DNA of 64,000 nucleotides from Dellaglioa kimchii (GCF_046115505.1 NZ_CP170736.1:806001-870000), one strand, 5' to 3'; shown: positions 19,551 through 29,658, counted from the stretch's first letter. Numbers and translations are program-made. The notes: generated by a model not told the origin, from the sequence alone.

Positions 19551-20687
19551 TTATTTAATTATAACTAAACCTATTTCATATGGTGAATCTGAAAATATCG
19601 CACTTTCTGTTATTTTTGTATCTCCACTAAATGTCCTAATTTTTAATCGACAATACGTTGAGCTACTCTGTAATGCTTCATACAATTCAATTTCGTTTCT
19701 AACTTCAATGCCATTACATTGAACGACCACATCACCAACTTCTACGTCCATTTTTGAAGCTGGTGTACCTGGTCGTACTCCTACAATTAAAATTCCTTCA
19801 TTGGATTCTGCAAACCATTTTTCTTGTTTATTATCATGACGTTTGATTATATATCGACTGATACAATACGCAACTAATAGAACAATTAATCCATATATCC
19901 CCATTATTGGTATAAATATAGACATTACCGTTAAACCAGTCCCTATAAAAGCTAAATATAAATATTGTTTTTTTATAAATTTAATAGCTACTCTTGGTAT
20001 TTCTTTATATATACGTAACGATAGTCCAACGATTAACGGTAAAATAATGATGTTAAATTCTGTACCTGCTATATGAATAATTGGCCACCAAGAGAATACA
20101 CTTTGGAATTGATCACCCGGTGTTAGAATTACAAGTGGCACCAAATACAGATCCTTCATACTAAACGACGATATATTTCGCCCTCGTTTACCTGACTGTG
20201 TGTTCGGCGATAAGGGACTATTTCTGAATAAATACAGTGCACAAGCAGTTATAAATAAAATGACTGTCCCTATCAGTAGAATCCCTGTCATAAATTCAAC
20301 GTGAAACTCTTCATATTTAATTACTTCAAAATTAAATAATTGAGATTCAGTCATCCCATATACTAGTCCCGATATAATAAATAGTGGGAAAATAGCATCA
20401 AATACTGGATATAGTAGTAACCCTAAAATCATAAAAATAGCATAAATAATTACCCAGTTAATAGGCAACATAACACCTAATCCAAATAGCATCATTGATC
20501 CGACAATACTAAAAACAAAGCCTACTTTTATTGCATGACGTCCCTCATAAAAATCGCTATCAACAGCTGTTCTAAATGCTTGTCTCTCTTTTTTAATTCT
20601 TCGTGTATACATACCATAAATCAGTATAATTGCTAACCAAAGCGTTGGTTGAATGAAAAAGTTTCCAATAATTTTAAGTGTTACCAT
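19551..20687 (-). CDS. MinJ-like polytopic membrane protein with C-terminal PDZ domain
   Basis: The protein of about 378 residues has roughly seven to eight hydrophobic segments over the first 275 residues, then a cytoplasmic PDZ domain (about 290-370, with GVRPGTPASKMDVEVGDVV). Length, topology and position next to ftsEX match B. subtilis MinJ, which links MinD to DivIVA for division-site placement. I choose the ATG at 20687, which has AGGTG before it. A TTG 11 codons upstream is possible, but it lies directly behind a -10 hexamer and so would fall outside the mRNA. Confidence is good for the fold and moderate for the MinJ role. Confidence 0.75.
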   Translation of the reverse strand: MVTLKIIGNFFIQPTLWLAIILIYGMYTRRIKKERQAFRTAVDSDFYEGRHAIKVGFVFSIVGSMMLFGLGVMLPINWVIIYAIFMILGLLLYPVFDAIFPLFIISGLVYGMTESQLFNFEVIKYEEFHVEFMTGILLIGTVILFITACALYLFRNSPLSPNTQSGKRGRNISSFSMKDLYLVPLVILTPGDQFQSVFSWWPIIHIAGTEFNIIILPLIVGLSLRIYKEIPRVAIKFIKKQYLYLAFIGTGLTVMSIFIPIMGIYGLIVLLVAYCISRYIIKRHDNKQEKWFAESNEGILIVGVRPGTPASKMDVEVGDVVVQCNGIEVRNEIELYEALQSSSTYCRLKIRTFSGDTKITESAIFSDSPYEIGLVIIK

Positions 20688-20720
20688 AAATGCACCTATT
20701 TTCTTTAATATATTACTCAA

Positions 20721-20749
20721 ATTATATCATGCTTTGTCATGATTCAAAA
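20721..20749 (-). promoter_or_regulatory. Promoter of the minJ-like/phoPR unit
   Basis: A consensus -10 TATAAT (minus strand, 20721-20726) has TTTGAA-like -35 candidates 15-17 bp upstream (20742-20749). It lies between the ftsX terminator and the minJ-like ATG. Confidence 0.65.
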
Positions 20750-20763
20750 AAGATAATCATAAT

Positions 20764-20806
20764 AACAAAAAAAGACTGAATTTTGCATTTAGCAAAATCA
20801 GTCTTT
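20764..20806 (-). terminator. ftsEX terminator
   Basis: A stem of 15 bp with one bulge (20771-20786 with 20792-20806) is followed by a T run on the minus strand, 10 nt after the ftsX stop. It separates ftsEX from the minJ-like unit. Confidence 0.85.
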
Positions 20807-20816
20807 CAAAATTTAA

Positions 20817-21704
20817 TTAAATTTTCAAGAATCGACGCATTGAAACGAATGATCCTAAAGCACCGATAATTATCCCAATTGACACTAACAATAAATCAAT
20901 TTCTGCCAAGAAAGTTCCTGGTGTTAATAATTGGTAGCTAGTTGATGCTAATGAAACTTGTAATCCGTTATAAATCCAAATATAGCCAAAATCAACTAAA
21001 ATAATTGGAATAATAGCACCTAAAAGCCCAGTCCATGCACCTTCAAGTAAAAACGGCCATCTGATAAATCCATTCGTCGCACCTACCAGACGCATAATTC
21101 CAATCTCGTTTCTTCGAGATAGAATTGTGATTCTAATTGTGTTAGAAATTAAGAATACTGCAACGAAGAGGAGTAAAGCACTAATAATCATACCCCATTT
21201 TTGGATATTACCAACTACTTTAAATAGTTTTTTAGCAGATGTACCTCCAAAACTAGCATCATTTACATAATCTAAACCTTTAGCACGTTTTGCAATTTGC
21301 TCAGTTTGTTTTGGCTTTTTCGTTTGAACATCGAATGTATCATATAGTGGATTATCATCCCCACCAAATAACTTAAATTCATTTCCATAACTACCAACAA
21401 CTTGTTGCAATTGCTCTTTTTTACTTGAAAAAGTAACTTTTTTAACTTCTGAATAACTTTCAAGTTTCTTTTTCAAATCAGCTTGTTGATTCTTTGTTGT
21501 CTTGCGTTCAACAAACACTCTGACTTGAACATCGTTCTCAACATCAGAAGCTAATTTATTTACGTTCATTAAGATTGAAAGTAACACCCCAACCAAAATT
21601 AACGTTACAGTAACCGCACTAATAGCAGCAACAGACATCCATCCATTACGACGTAAACTCTTAATACTTTCGCCAAAATGACGCTTAAACGTTCTCATTT
21701 TCAT
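20817..21704 (-). CDS. ftsX: Cell division protein FtsX
   Basis: The protein of about 295 residues has the FtsX topology: a cytoplasmic N-terminus, helix at about 20-45, an extracellular domain of about 110 residues, then three helices in the C-terminal half with NEIGIMRLVGATNGFIRWPFLLEG in the conserved loop. With FtsE it forms the complex that activates peptidoglycan hydrolases at division or elongation. I place the start at the ATG at 21704, preceded by AAGGAGG, which overlaps the ftsE 3' end by 20 nt. Longer in-frame starts exist inside ftsE but lack a ribosome-binding site. Confidence 0.93.
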   Translation of the reverse strand: MKMRTFKRHFGESIKSLRRNGWMSVAAISAVTVTLILVGVLLSILMNVNKLASDVENDVQVRVFVERKTTKNQQADLKKKLESYSEVKKVTFSSKKEQLQQVVGSYGNEFKLFGGDDNPLYDTFDVQTKKPKQTEQIAKRAKGLDYVNDASFGGTSAKKLFKVVGNIQKWGMIISALLLFVAVFLISNTIRITILSRRNEIGIMRLVGATNGFIRWPFLLEGAWTGLLGAIIPIILVDFGYIWIYNGLQVSLASTSYQLLTPGTFLAEIDLLLVSIGIIIGALGSFVSMRRFLKI

Positions 21705-22380
21705 AACCGTATTTTCCTCCTTCTTCATCTCGGGCAATACGGCCATCTTCAATAGCCAACAAACGATGTGGATATTTGTTCACAATAATACTATTATGAG
21801 TTGCCATTATAACTGTTGTCCCTTGTCCATTAACTTTTTCTAAAATTGACATAATATCATCTGACGTTTCAGGATCTAAATTCCCCGTTGGTTCATCAGC
21901 AATTAAGACTTCTGGTTTGTTTGCAACTGCACGTGCAATTGCAATTCTTTGTTGTTCACCACCAGATAATTCTTCAGGAAATTTATCCGCCTTGTCAGAC
22001 AAATCAACAAGATCTAGCACGTAATCAACACGTTCTTTAATTTCTGCAGGTTCTTTTTCAATAACTTCTAATGCGTACGCAATATTTTCAAAAATTGTTA
22101 AACGAGGTAATAATTTAAAATCTTGGAATACAATTCCTAAATCTCTTCGTAAAAATGGTACTTCTTTTGGTTTCATCGTTTCTAAATGAAAATCATTTAC
22201 TGTGATTTCACCAGATGTTGCTTGTTCTTCATGGTACATCATTTTTATAAATGTCGACTTTCCAGCACCACTAGGTCCAACTACATATACGAATTCACCT
22301 TGGTCAATTCGAAGATTAATATCATTGCTTGCAATAATATCATCGGAATATTGTTTAAATACATTTTTAAATTCTATCAA
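21685..22380 (-). CDS. ftsE: Cell division ATP-binding protein FtsE
   Basis: This 231-residue ABC ATPase has Walker A GPSGAGKS, Q-loop FQDFKLL, signature LSGGEQQR, Walker B VLIADEPTGNLD and switch THN. The start is TTG with a perfect AGGAGG 10 nt upstream. An extended -10 (TGCTATAAT on the minus strand, TATAAT at 22419-22424) lies just upstream. It is the first gene of ftsEX, overlapping ftsX. Confidence 0.95.
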   Translation of the reverse strand: MIEFKNVFKQYSDDIIASNDINLRIDQGEFVYVVGPSGAGKSTFIKMMYHEEQATSGEITVNDFHLETMKPKEVPFLRRDLGIVFQDFKLLPRLTIFENIAYALEVIEKEPAEIKERVDYVLDLVDLSDKADKFPEELSGGEQQRIAIARAVANKPEVLIADEPTGNLDPETSDDIMSILEKVNGQGTTVIMATHNSIIVNKYPHRLLAIEDGRIARDEEGGKYGYENENV

Positions 22381-22476
22381 ACAGTGAATCCTCCTGTGTC
22401 TATTTTCATAACATTTTCATTATAGCATGATTATTTACCTTTATATTGCAGTAGTCTTACAATTAAGTTTCATTTT

Positions 22477-23593
22477 TTAACTTGGATTTTCATTTTTTAA
22501 TTTCCACTGTAAGTAAGCATTAATAAATCCATCTATATCACCGTCCATCACCGCTTGAACGTTACCCGTTTCAAAGTCAGAACGATGATCCTTAACCATT
22601 GAGTATGGGTGGAATACATATGATCGAATCTGCGACCCCCATCCAATATCCATCTGTTCACCTTGAATGGCTGCACGTTCTTTTTCTTTTGCTTCCATTT
22701 CAAGTTGATATAACTTAGATTTCATCATACTTTCAGCCGTTGCCCTATTTTGAAATTGTGACCGCTGTGCTTGACTCGAAGTTACTATCCCTGTTGGAAT
22801 ATGAATTAATCTAACTGCTGAAGACGTTTTATTAATATGTTGTCCACCAGCACCGGATGATCTAAATACTTCCATTCTAATATCATCTTGATTTAATTCT
22901 ATTTCGACTGAATCATCCAGTTCTGGCATCACATCAACAGATGCAAAAGACGTGTGACGTCGACCAGCAGCATCAAAAGGTGAAATACGAACTAATCGAT
23001 GCACCCCTTTTTCACTCTTAAGATAACCATACGCGTTTACTCCCTTAATAAGAAGCGTTACACTTTTCAATCCCGCTTCATCACCAGATTGATAATCCAC
23101 TGTTTCAACGATTAACCCACTTTTTTCAGCCCATCTCGTATACATTCTGAGTAGCATTAATCCCCAATCCTGAGATTCGGTCCCACCTGCACCTGGGTGG
23201 ATTTCTAAAATAGCATTTCTACTATCATAAGGTTCATTCAATAATAATCGTAATTGATACTTGTCGAGTGCTTTCTTTGTCTCGTTAAACAAGTCATCAA
23301 ATTCTATTAGCATTTCATTATCATTTTCTTCTTGTAATAATTCAAGCATGACTTGTAATTCTGATACCTTACTCTCTAAATCATGAAACGCATCATATTT
23401 ACCTTTTAATTGGTTGTTTTCGTCAATAACTTTTTGTGCTTCTTCTTGGTGATTCCAAAAATCTGGGTTAGCCATTCGTTCTTCATTTTCAGAAATACGT
23501 TCATTCAGTGTCTCTAAGTCAAAGAGACCCCCTAAAGTTAGTTATTTTTTGTTCCATTTCATTAATTTGTTTTCTATAATCGCTTAATTCCAT
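22477..23593 (-). CDS. prfB: Peptide chain release factor 2, with programmed +1 frameshift
   Basis: RF2 ends translation at UGA and UAA. The gene starts at the ATG at 23593 (GGAG upstream), runs 24 codons and meets an in-frame TGA at 23519-23521 in the context AGG GGG TCT CTT TGA C. This is the classic autoregulatory frameshift site, with the internal Shine-Dalgarno-like AGGGGG before the slippery CTT. A +1 shift joins the main frame for a total of about 371 residues. The GGQ motif (SSGAGGQHINKTSSAVR) and the anticodon-mimic SPF tripeptide (ISPFDAAGR) are both present. Annotating only from the internal ATG at 23475 would lose the N-terminus. Confidence 0.97.
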
Positions 23594-23611
23594 CAATTTT
23601 CTCCTTAATTT

Positions 23612-23660
23612 ACTAAAAAGAGTCACCTTCAAACTCTATCGAATTCGGAAGTGACTCTTT
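23612..23660 (-). terminator. secA terminator
   Basis: Stem AAAGAGTCAC/GTGACTCTTT (23617-23626 with 23651-23660), extended by CTTC/GAA pairing, is followed by TTTTT on the minus strand. It lies between secA and prfB, so prfB may rely on read-through or a weak promoter of its own. Confidence 0.8.
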
Positions 23661-23686
23661 ATTAATGTTCTCTGATTAACTTTTGA

Positions 23687-26050
23687 TTAACGTTTAATAT
23701 TTTGTCTGATTTCAGCTTTCATAAATAAACGTGTCACTTCAAATTCTATTGCTCCAACGACTTCTTCGAACATTCTAAATCCATCTGATTGGTATTCAAC
23801 TAAAGGATTTAATTGTCCATAGCCACGTAATCCAATTGACTGACGAAGTTGATCCATTGCATCAATATGCGCTGTCCATTTATCATCAACAACACGTAAC
23901 ACAACTACTTTTTCAAATTCAAGCATTTGTGCTGCATCAACTAATTGATCTTCTTTAATTTTATAGTTCTTTTCAGCGCGGTCGACCAAGTAGGCTTCGA
24001 TTTGGTTAGCATCTTTACCTTCTAAATCTGCCAATGAGATACTGTCTTCGTTAACCATTGAAGAGACAGCAAAATCTACAATAGCTTGTAAATTCCATTC
24101 ATTTTGGTCACCTTGCGTGTGCATTTGAACAATATGATTAACAGTACGTTGTATCATAGGCATAATAACAGGTTTTAATGTTTTTTCTTCCATAATAATT
24201 TGTTGTCTCTGGTTATAAATAACCTCACGTTGTTCACGCATAACATCATCATATTGTAAAACATTTTTACGTGTATCATAGTTATTACCTTCGACACGTT
24301 TTTGTGCTGATTCAACTTGTTTTGTAATCATACGACTTTGAATAACAGCATCATCTTCAGTAATGTTCATACGTTCTAAGAAGCTCTTAATACGCTCTGA
24401 ACCAAATCGTAACATCAAATCATCTTCCAAAGAAAGATAGAATTGTGTCATCCCATCATCCCCTTGACGGCCAGCACGGCCACGAAGTTGATTATCAATA
24501 CGACGAGATTCATGGCGTTCTGTACCAATAACAGCTAATCCACCAATTTCTTTAACGCCAGGGCCTAATTTAATATCAGTTCCACGTCCGGCCATATTTG
24601 TAGCTATTGTAACGGCACCACGTTGTCCAGCATTTAAAATAATCTCAGCTTCACGTTCATGATTTTTAGCATTTAAAACAGCATGCGGAATTTCAGCATC
24701 ATCCAGCATTTTTGCCAATAATTCTGAAGTTTCAACTGCTACAGTACCAATCAACATAGGTTGACCAGCTTCATGGCGTTCCTTAATATCAGCAATGACC
24801 GCTTTAAATTTACTATTTAAAGATGGATACAATAAATCTGCTTTATCATCACGAATAATAGGTTTATTCGTTGGAATTTGAACAACTTCCATATTATAAA
24901 TTTCACGGAATTCTTCTTCTTCAGTTTTAGCAGTACCTGTCATACCAGATAATTTCTTGTACATTCTAAAGAAATTTTGGTAAGTAATGTTAGCCATTGT
25001 TTTAGTCTCGTCTTCAATTTCAACATGTTCTTTAGCTTCAATAGCTTGATGAACACCATCAGAATAACGACGACCTTCCATAATACGACCAGTAAATTGA
25101 TCAACAATCATGACTTCACCATCTTGTACAACATAATCTTTATCACGTAGCATAACAAAATTAGCACGTAATGCATTATCCAAATGATGAGTCAAAATTG
25201 TATTATCTGTATCATATAAATTATCTAGTCCAAAATATTTTTCACCTTTACGAATTCCTTCTTCGGTTAATGAAATTGATTTTGATTCAAGATCTATTTT
25301 ATAATCCTCTTCTTCAGTTAACGTTTTAACAAAACGATCTGCGCGAACATACATGGCAGTCGTCTTTTCAGCTTGACCAGAAATAATCAACGGTGTTCTA
25401 GCTTCATCAATCAAAATTGAATCAACTTCATCGACGATAACATAGTTTAAAGGTCTTTGAACCATATCTTCACGATAAACAACCATGTTATCACGTAAGT
25501 AATCGAAGCCTAATTCACTATTTGTTGAATAGGTAATATCAGCTGCGTAGGCTTCACGCTTTTCTTCAGCTGTTTTTTCGTTAATATTCAATCCGACAGT
25601 TAAACCTAACCATGAATATAATTCGCCCATTTCTGTTGCATCACGGCTTGATAAATATTCATTAACAGTAACAACATGAACACCTAGACCTGAAATTGCA
25701 TTTAAATAAACGGGCATAGTAGCTGTTAAAGTTTTACCTTCACCAGTTTTCATCTCCGCAATATCACCATTATTTAAAACCATTCCACCAATCATTTGCA
25801 CACGGAATGGGTATAGCCCTAACACACGTTTTGCGGCTTCACGTACCACTGCAAATGCTTCAGGTAAAAGATCGTCAAGCGTTTCACCTTCTTGATATCT
25901 TGCTTTAAAAGCAGGTGTTTTAGCTTTTAGTTCATCATCAGATAATAAAGCCATTTCATCAGCCATATTTTCAATGTTATCGGCTATTTTGCCTAGTTTT
26001 CGTAATTCACGATTATCACTTTCAACCCATTGTCTTAATACATTTGCCAT
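23687..26050 (-). CDS. secA: Preprotein translocase ATPase SecA
   Basis: The 787-residue motor drives secretion through SecYEG. Visible are Walker A MKTGEGKTLT near residue 101, DEVD and the helicase motifs, the preprotein-binding domain, and NMAGRGTDIKLG with LRGRAGRQGD in NBD2. The C-terminus ends at about EIRQNIKR, without the zinc-binding CxCxSGxxxxxCH tail found in many SecA proteins. That absence is common in lactobacilli. Own terminator downstream. Confidence 0.97.
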   Translation of the reverse strand: MANVLRQWVESDNRELRKLGKIADNIENMADEMALLSDDELKAKTPAFKARYQEGETLDDLLPEAFAVVREAAKRVLGLYPFRVQMIGGMVLNNGDIAEMKTGEGKTLTATMPVYLNAISGLGVHVVTVNEYLSSRDATEMGELYSWLGLTVGLNINEKTAEEKREAYAADITYSTNSELGFDYLRDNMVVYREDMVQRPLNYVIVDEVDSILIDEARTPLIISGQAEKTTAMYVRADRFVKTLTEEEDYKIDLESKSISLTEEGIRKGEKYFGLDNLYDTDNTILTHHLDNALRANFVMLRDKDYVVQDGEVMIVDQFTGRIMEGRRYSDGVHQAIEAKEHVEIEDETKTMANITYQNFFRMYKKLSGMTGTAKTEEEEFREIYNMEVVQIPTNKPIIRDDKADLLYPSLNSKFKAVIADIKERHEAGQPMLIGTVAVETSELLAKMLDDAEIPHAVLNAKNHEREAEIILNAGQRGAVTIATNMAGRGTDIKLGPGVKEIGGLAVIGTERHESRRIDNQLRGRAGRQGDDGMTQFYLSLEDDLMLRFGSERIKSFLERMNITEDDAVIQSRMITKQVESAQKRVEGNNYDTRKNVLQYDDVMREQREVIYNQRQQIIMEEKTLKPVIMPMIQRTVNHIVQMHTQGDQNEWNLQAIVDFAVSSMVNEDSISLADLEGKDANQIEAYLVDRAEKNYKIKEDQLVDAAQMLEFEKVVVLRVVDDKWTAHIDAMDQLRQSIGLRGYGQLNPLVEYQSDGFRMFEEVVGAIEFEVTRLFMKAEIRQNIKR

Positions 26051-26149
26051 TTAGCTTTTCCCCTTATATATCAAACACATTTATTGAATTATTTTTAATT
26101 ATAATATCATTTTTTATAGTATCACTAAATCAATAAATTTAAAACTAAA

Positions 26150-26196
26150 ATAACAAAAAAGCCCTGAGTAGTTAACTTACTCAACAGGCTTTTCAA
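26150..26196 (-). terminator. hpf terminator
   Basis: An inverted repeat with GCC...GGC and TGAGTA/TTACTCA pairing (26160-26195) is followed on the minus strand by a T run, directly after the hpf stop. Confidence 0.75.
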
Positions 26197-26203
26197 GTTT
26201 AGC

Positions 26204-26764
26204 TTAATCTTCAGCTTCAATTAAACCATAGCGACCATCTTTACGTTTATAAACAATGTTAATACCTTCTGTATCAGCATCTTCATAAATAAAGAAGTTA
26301 TGGCTCAACATATCCATTTGTAAAATAGCTTCTTCACTATTCATTGGTTTTAAAGAAACATGCTTTGTCCGAACAACGTCGAATTTGCTTACTTCATCAA
26401 TAGAATCTGATTCTTCGTCAGCAATTTCATTACGAATTTCAATATCTTTAATTCCCTTGCCTCTTGATTGGCGATTAATTTTAGTTTTATATTTACGAAT
26501 TTGGCGTTCTAGTTTATCAGTCACAAGATCAACACTTGAAAGTAAATCTTGTGATGTTTCTTCAGCTCGAAGGACGAGAGAAGGCATTGGTACAGTCACT
26601 TCAACTTTAGCCGTTTTATCTGAATAGACTTTTAAATTAACATGGGCCGTTGAATTAGATGTGTCAGTAAAGTATTTTTCTAATTTAAATAATTTCTTTT
26701 CAACGTAATCTCTAGTAACATCTGTAACTTCAACATTTTCACCGCGAATATTGTATTTTAACAT
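26204..26764 (-). CDS. hpf: Long-form ribosome hibernation promoting factor
   Basis: The protein of about 186 residues has an N-terminal HPF/YfiA domain (about 1-100, with MLKYNIRGENVEVT and KLEKYF) and a C-terminal dimerisation domain (about 125-186, with VVRTKHVSLKPMNSEEAILQMDMLSHNFFIY). The long form joins two 70S ribosomes into 100S dimers in stationary phase. The ATG at 26764 with GGGAGAG upstream is the likely start. A longer in-frame ATG six codons upstream overlaps that site. It stands between secA and comFC, the usual lactobacillus order. Confidence 0.95.
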   Translation of the reverse strand: MLKYNIRGENVEVTDVTRDYVEKKLFKLEKYFTDTSNSTAHVNLKVYSDKTAKVEVTVPMPSLVLRAEETSQDLLSSVDLVTDKLERQIRKYKTKINRQSRGKGIKDIEIRNEIADEESDSIDEVSKFDVVRTKHVSLKPMNSEEAILQMDMLSHNFFIYEDADTEGINIVYKRKDGRYGLIEAED

Positions 26765-26968
26765 AATAAACTCTCCCTTCAATCTACAGCAGGTAACGAA
26801 ACTATTAATTACCTTACCGCTTGATTTAATTATAAGCGAATAGACTTAAATTTACAAATGATATCCCTTAACAAATCTAATTAAAACGCCATTGTAATCG
26901 TTAACAGTCATATTTAACTTTTTCTTAAATATATCATAATTAATTTTTAAAATTGAACCTATTATTCA

Positions 26969-27649
26969 TTATCTTGCAAGGGTAATACTCTTAATGCTTT
27001 TAGCATGTTGTGCTAACAAAATATGGGCATAAAATAGTGTTCTGCCGGTAGTATAAATATCATCCACAATTAAAACAACTTTATCCGATAAATCTGGGCA
27101 ATCTGTACTAAGTTCAAAAGGTTGAATTAGTTCAAGCCTTTGTTGCCTATTTTTATGCGATTGTTTTTCTTTAACTGTATTATTTCGCGCTAAAAAATGA
27201 TCATGCTTAATATCTAAAAGACCACACACTTGATTAAAACCTCGGTCATTTAATGTTCTAGAATCAATTGGAATTACTACAAGATAGTCAAAATCAATTG
27301 TCTTTATTTTCTGCCTTAATTGTACTTGAAAAATAGTTCTCAGCTGATAATCACCATTAAACTTATAATTTTTAATGATATCTTTCATAAAATCGTTATA
27401 AATGTACAACGCTTGATTCTGAAAACTTAAATTAGGATAAATAAGTTGCCATTTCTTACAATCTGCACATAATTGTGGTCCATTTTGTTCTCGACCACAT
27501 CCCTTGCAGGCTAACTGAGTATTAATTAGTTGTAACTGCTCCTGACAACTCTTACAAACTAACTTTTTTTCATAAGGTTTAGTTGATAATATAAATGCTA
27601 GCGTTAATTTTTGACTAAATGTATTCTGACAAATTTGACAGTTTCTCAT
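26969..27649 (-). CDS. comFC: ComF family protein (phosphoribosyltransferase fold)
   Basis: The 226-residue protein has an N-terminal zinc-finger region with four CxxC pairs (CQICQN, CKSCQ, CKGCG, CADC) and a C-terminal phosphoribosyltransferase domain with the PRPP-binding loop VVLIVDDIYTTGRTL near residue 190. In competent Firmicutes it supports uptake of transforming DNA. It overlaps comFA by 4 nt, so the two are translationally coupled. Its presence alone does not show the strain is competent. Confidence 0.9.
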   Translation of the reverse strand: MRNCQICQNTFSQKLTLAFILSTKPYEKKLVCKSCQEQLQLINTQLACKGCGREQNGPQLCADCKKWQLIYPNLSFQNQALYIYNDFMKDIIKNYKFNGDYQLRTIFQVQLRQKIKTIDFDYLVVIPIDSRTLNDRGFNQVCGLLDIKHDHFLARNNTVKEKQSHKNRQQRLELIQPFELSTDCPDLSDKVVLIVDDIYTTGRTLFYAHILLAQHAKSIKSITLAR

Positions 27650-28974
27650 ATCTTTAATTTCCTCGCTTTACGATTCATCGTTTTTATTTGTCCAACTGCT
27701 TTTTTTATTGAAAGTGTATAGTCACTACATAAAAAAATAACGTCACCAAACGGGCGATTCACATTACGTCCCACTCTACCAGCAATCTGAACTAATGCTG
27801 CCGTTGAAAAAGTTTTGTCATCTGCACCCAAAACAAAGACATCTAGATTAGCAAATGTCACACCACGTTCTAAAATTGTCGTTGTGATTAAATACCGTAG
27901 TTCGCCTGTTCTGATTGCCTTAACTTTATCTAGTCTATCTGGATCTTCAGAATAAACAGTGTCCCCCTTTAAATTAGGAAATTTCTTTTTAAATGCTTCA
28001 ATTACTGGTTCCAATAACCAAATTTTAGGCACAAAAATTAAAAATGGATCCTCACGTTTTAGCCACTCTGTCATTTTAAGTGTTAATTTTTTTGGTAAAC
28101 GCCCTTTTTTTAAATTCTTTTCCCAAGCTTTTTCAAATTTAATTTTAATTTCAGGTAATAATTGACCATGAAAGCGTATTGGTAAATAACTAACCGTTAA
28201 TTGTTTTAAGCGAACCTCCTTTAAAAGGTCTTCACTTGGGGTTGCCGTTAAAAATAAACTTGCCCCATTTTGTTTAGTTGCTTGTGCTGTTGCTTGAAGT
28301 AGTAATTGATTCTGTGCATATGGAAAAGCATCTACCTCATCAACTATCATAACGTCAAACGCTTTATGAAATCGTAATAATTGATGCGTTGTACAGATGA
28401 CTAGTTGGGTATAACGGTATGGTTCTGTTGTCTTTCCGTGTAGCAAACAAATATCAATATTTTGAAATGCTGCCTGCAATCTTGGAAATAACTCAATACA
28501 GACATCAACCCGTGGCGATGCTAGACAGATGCGTTTACCATCCATAATAGCAGCTTCAATACCTTTGAATAGCATTTCTGTTTTGCCAGCGCCTGTTACC
28601 GCCCACAGTAAATGCCGGGCACCCAAATTTTTAAAAATTTGTTTCACTTCATTAGCACATATTTCTTGGCAAGTCGTTAATTGTCCATTCCACGTCAACG
28701 GACTCCCTTTTTGAGTTGAAAACAAGTTAGGTTCAGGTATAGTATAAAGTGTAGTCGCAGTTGAAATACGTCCTAATATCATGCAGCATGAACAATAATA
28801 CCGGTCATCTTGTAGTATATTTTTCTTTAAACTAAGTTGTGAAAGGCATCTGCGGCAGGTTAATTGTTTATCTTCAATGCTAATTCCTGGATACGCTGTA
28901 AGTTCATCTAAATTAATAGTTTCGTCAATTTCTGAATCAGTTATTAAACGACCATATAAACTTGAAAGTGCCAT
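27646..28974 (-). CDS. comFA: ComFA, DNA uptake ATPase/helicase
   Basis: The 442-residue DEAD-box-like protein has an N-terminal Cys cluster (CRRC and CSCC), Walker A AVTGAGKTE, DEVD motif II (IVDEVDAFPY), LTATPS motif III and the C-terminal motif VQIAGRVGRN. ComFA is the ATPase that pulls single-stranded DNA into the cell. It is divergent from the YigZ family gene with 48 nt between them. Full length and undisrupted. Confidence 0.93.
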   Translation of the reverse strand: MALSSLYGRLITDSEIDETINLDELTAYPGISIEDKQLTCRRCLSQLSLKKNILQDDRYYCSCCMILGRISTATTLYTIPEPNLFSTQKGSPLTWNGQLTTCQEICANEVKQIFKNLGARHLLWAVTGAGKTEMLFKGIEAAIMDGKRICLASPRVDVCIELFPRLQAAFQNIDICLLHGKTTEPYRYTQLVICTTHQLLRFHKAFDVMIVDEVDAFPYAQNQLLLQATAQATKQNGASLFLTATPSEDLLKEVRLKQLTVSYLPIRFHGQLLPEIKIKFEKAWEKNLKKGRLPKKLTLKMTEWLKREDPFLIFVPKIWLLEPVIEAFKKKFPNLKGDTVYSEDPDRLDKVKAIRTGELRYLITTTILERGVTFANLDVFVLGADDKTFSTAALVQIAGRVGRNVNRPFGDVIFLCSDYTLSIKKAVGQIKTMNRKARKLKI

Positions 28975-29022
28975 TCATCTCAATCCCTTCAATAAGTTTA
29001 AATACGTAAAGGAACCTTAATT

Positions 29023-29658
29023 ATGTCAAAAAATTATTTAACAATTAAAGAATCTGGTTTAGCCACATTAATTGAAAAGAAGTCTGCCTTCATTTGTCGT
29101 GCTACTCGAATCGCTACAGAATCTGATGCAGTTGTTTTTATTGAATCAGTCAAGAAATTAGAACCTAAAGCAAGACACCACTGTTTCGCATACACATTTG
29201 GTACTGAGTTTGAAATCCAACGTCAAAGCGATGATGGTGAACCCTCCGGAACGGCTGGTGTTCCTATTCTAGAAGTTATTAAAAAAAATCAGCTTAAAAA
29301 TATTTGTATCGTTGTTAGTCGTAAGTTTGGTGGTATTAAGTTAGGAGCTGGTGGTTTAATCCGTGCTTATAGTAACGCTTCTTCGCAGACGATTGAACAG
29401 ATTGGTATCGTTGAACGTGTTTTACAAACCGAACTTATTTGCCAAATTGCTTACCAAAATGTTGGAAAGTTTGAAAATTACCTTGAAAAGAATTCAATCA
29501 CGATTCAACAAACAACCTATCTTGAAACAGTAGAATTAACTTTAGCAGTTGATAAAAATTCGATATTAGCCTTACAAACTCAATTAATCGACCTACTCAA
29601 TAACCAAATAACTTTTAAATTGGGACAAGATTTATATAATGAAATTCAAGTTAACTAA
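29023..29658 (+). CDS. YigZ/IMPACT family protein
   Basis: The 211-residue protein has the UPF0029/IMPACT N-terminal domain with ARHHCFAYTFG, DDGEPSGTAGVPIL and RKFGGIKLGAGGLIRAYS, followed by a small DUF1949-type ferredoxin-like domain (about 140-205). Members are often annotated as YvyE in Bacillus. The molecular role is unclear, possibly linked to ribosomes or translation by homology to IMPACT. Divergent from comFA, convergent with tagO, and ends in a bidirectional terminator. Confidence 0.88.
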   Translation: MSKNYLTIKESGLATLIEKKSAFICRATRIATESDAVVFIESVKKLEPKARHHCFAYTFGTEFEIQRQSDDGEPSGTAGVPILEVIKKNQLKNICIVVSRKFGGIKLGAGGLIRAYSNASSQTIEQIGIVERVLQTELICQIAYQNVGKFENYLEKNSITIQQTTYLETVELTLAVDKNSILALQTQLIDLLNNQITFKLGQDLYNEIQVN

